Below are positions 24,583-24,827 of a stretch of 24,827 nucleotides of DNA, one piece after another. The stretch spans positions 1-24,827 of the forward strand of contig JBKQVG010000194.1 in NCBI GenBank assembly GCA_052325345.1, written 5' to 3'. The stretch is from JBEKYD01 sp052325345 (GTDB lineage: Bacteria > Acidobacteriota > Terriglobia > Bryobacterales > Bryobacteraceae). Below the pieces are notes generated by a model. That model made no database searches. It was not told the origin of the DNA and worked only from the letters and a program-made list of their open reading frames with translations. Numbering within the stretch: position 1 is the first letter of the stretch; every line of letters begins with the position of its first letter. The translations under genes and the position numbers were made by a program.

Positions 24583-24747
24583 AGCCCGGTCGACAAATTA
24601 TCGGTCGCTGAGTTTAACACCAGGTGCGCGCCCCAGTGGACAGGGGTCGGCCACGCAGGGGCTTGTTTTCCAAATTTAACGACGAGCTTTTGGGCGCGGA
24701 GGTGTGCCTGCGCGTTTGGGATGCTTAACCCTTTTTGGGGAGAATGG
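24583..24747. other. Intergenic region after the FecR gene, no gene seen
   Basis: 165 bases with no supported coding frame, ribosome-binding site or clear terminator. The patch TTTTTGGGG near 24733 is not preceded by a stem. Only the repeat that follows is recognisable. Confidence 0.5.
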
Positions 24748-24826
24748 GCGACCGACAACCGCTCCCTGGCGGTCGCGGCTTCCGTTACAGGCGCCACGTG
24801 TTTGCATGTAGTTACAGAGCCGCGAC
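24748..24826. repeat. Palindromic intergenic repeat, copy 2 (inverted relative to copy 1)
   Basis: Bases 24756-24780 are the exact reverse complement of 29-53. GTCGCGGCT (24772-24780) pairs with AGCCGCGAC (24818-24826), and GCGACCG (24748-24754) pairs with CGGTCGC (24770-24776), giving alternative stems. The 37-base loop differs from copy 1 and carries GTTACAG twice. The same arm-and-core arrangement as at the other end argues for one repeat family with variable interior. Confidence 0.7.
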
Positions 24827-24827
24827 C

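Overview
The window is GC-rich chromosomal DNA that looks like an Acidobacteria genome of the Solibacter/Bryobacter lineage. The evidence is two proteins ending in the Solibacter-type C-terminal domain (TIGR03437-like), an Oar-like TonB-dependent receptor with an N-terminal carboxypeptidase-regulatory domain, a PSCyt1/DUF1549/DUF1553 + DUF1501 gene pair, a PEP-CTERM-like protein, a B12-dependent ribonucleotide reductase, a two-unit DUF507 protein, and dispersed palindromic intergenic repeats. All family names come from reading the sequence; no database search was run.

Layout. 1-53: palindromic repeat. 169-3669 (-): large outer-membrane receptor, followed by a terminator-like hairpin and preceded by a good promoter. 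A possible 28-codon leader ORF with its own hairpin lies further upstream. 4077-8621 (+): a three-gene run (cytochrome-type DUF1549/DUF1553 protein, Tat-exported DUF1501 protein, small secreted NTF2-like protein) transcribed divergently from the receptor. The context suggests envelope functions in uptake or breakdown of some substrate, which the sequence does not identify. 8655-10853 (-): membrane protein with a C-terminal TPR array. 11194-13995 (-): nrdJ, with two NrdR-box-like sites in its promoter. 14096-14427: non-coding, degenerate repeats. 14428-15135 (-): PEP-CTERM-like exported protein. 15353-16033 (-): Crp/Fnr-family regulator, divergent from the DUF507 gene at 16152-16742 (+). 16780-19242 (-) and 19438-22575 (+): two large secreted proteins with TIGR03437-like ends, divergently transcribed from a 195-bp region that holds a 31-bp dyad. 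22599-23237 (+): small outer-membrane beta-barrel, probably in operon with the preceding gene. 23443-24582 (+): FecR-domain gene interrupted by an in-frame TAA. 24748-24826: a repeat sharing 25 identical bases, in inverted orientation, with the first 53 bases of the window.

Most of the encoded proteins act outside the cytoplasm (receptor, Sec/Tat-exported proteins, beta-barrel, repeat-rich surface proteins). NrdJ and the Crp-like regulator are clearly cytoplasmic, and DUF507 probably is. I see no CRISPR array, transposase, rRNA or tRNA, and no clear new defence or biosynthetic system. The most unusual signals are the interrupted FecR gene, the possible leader ORF plus hairpin before the receptor, the dyad between the two TIGR03437 genes, and the inverted repeats at the two window ends.
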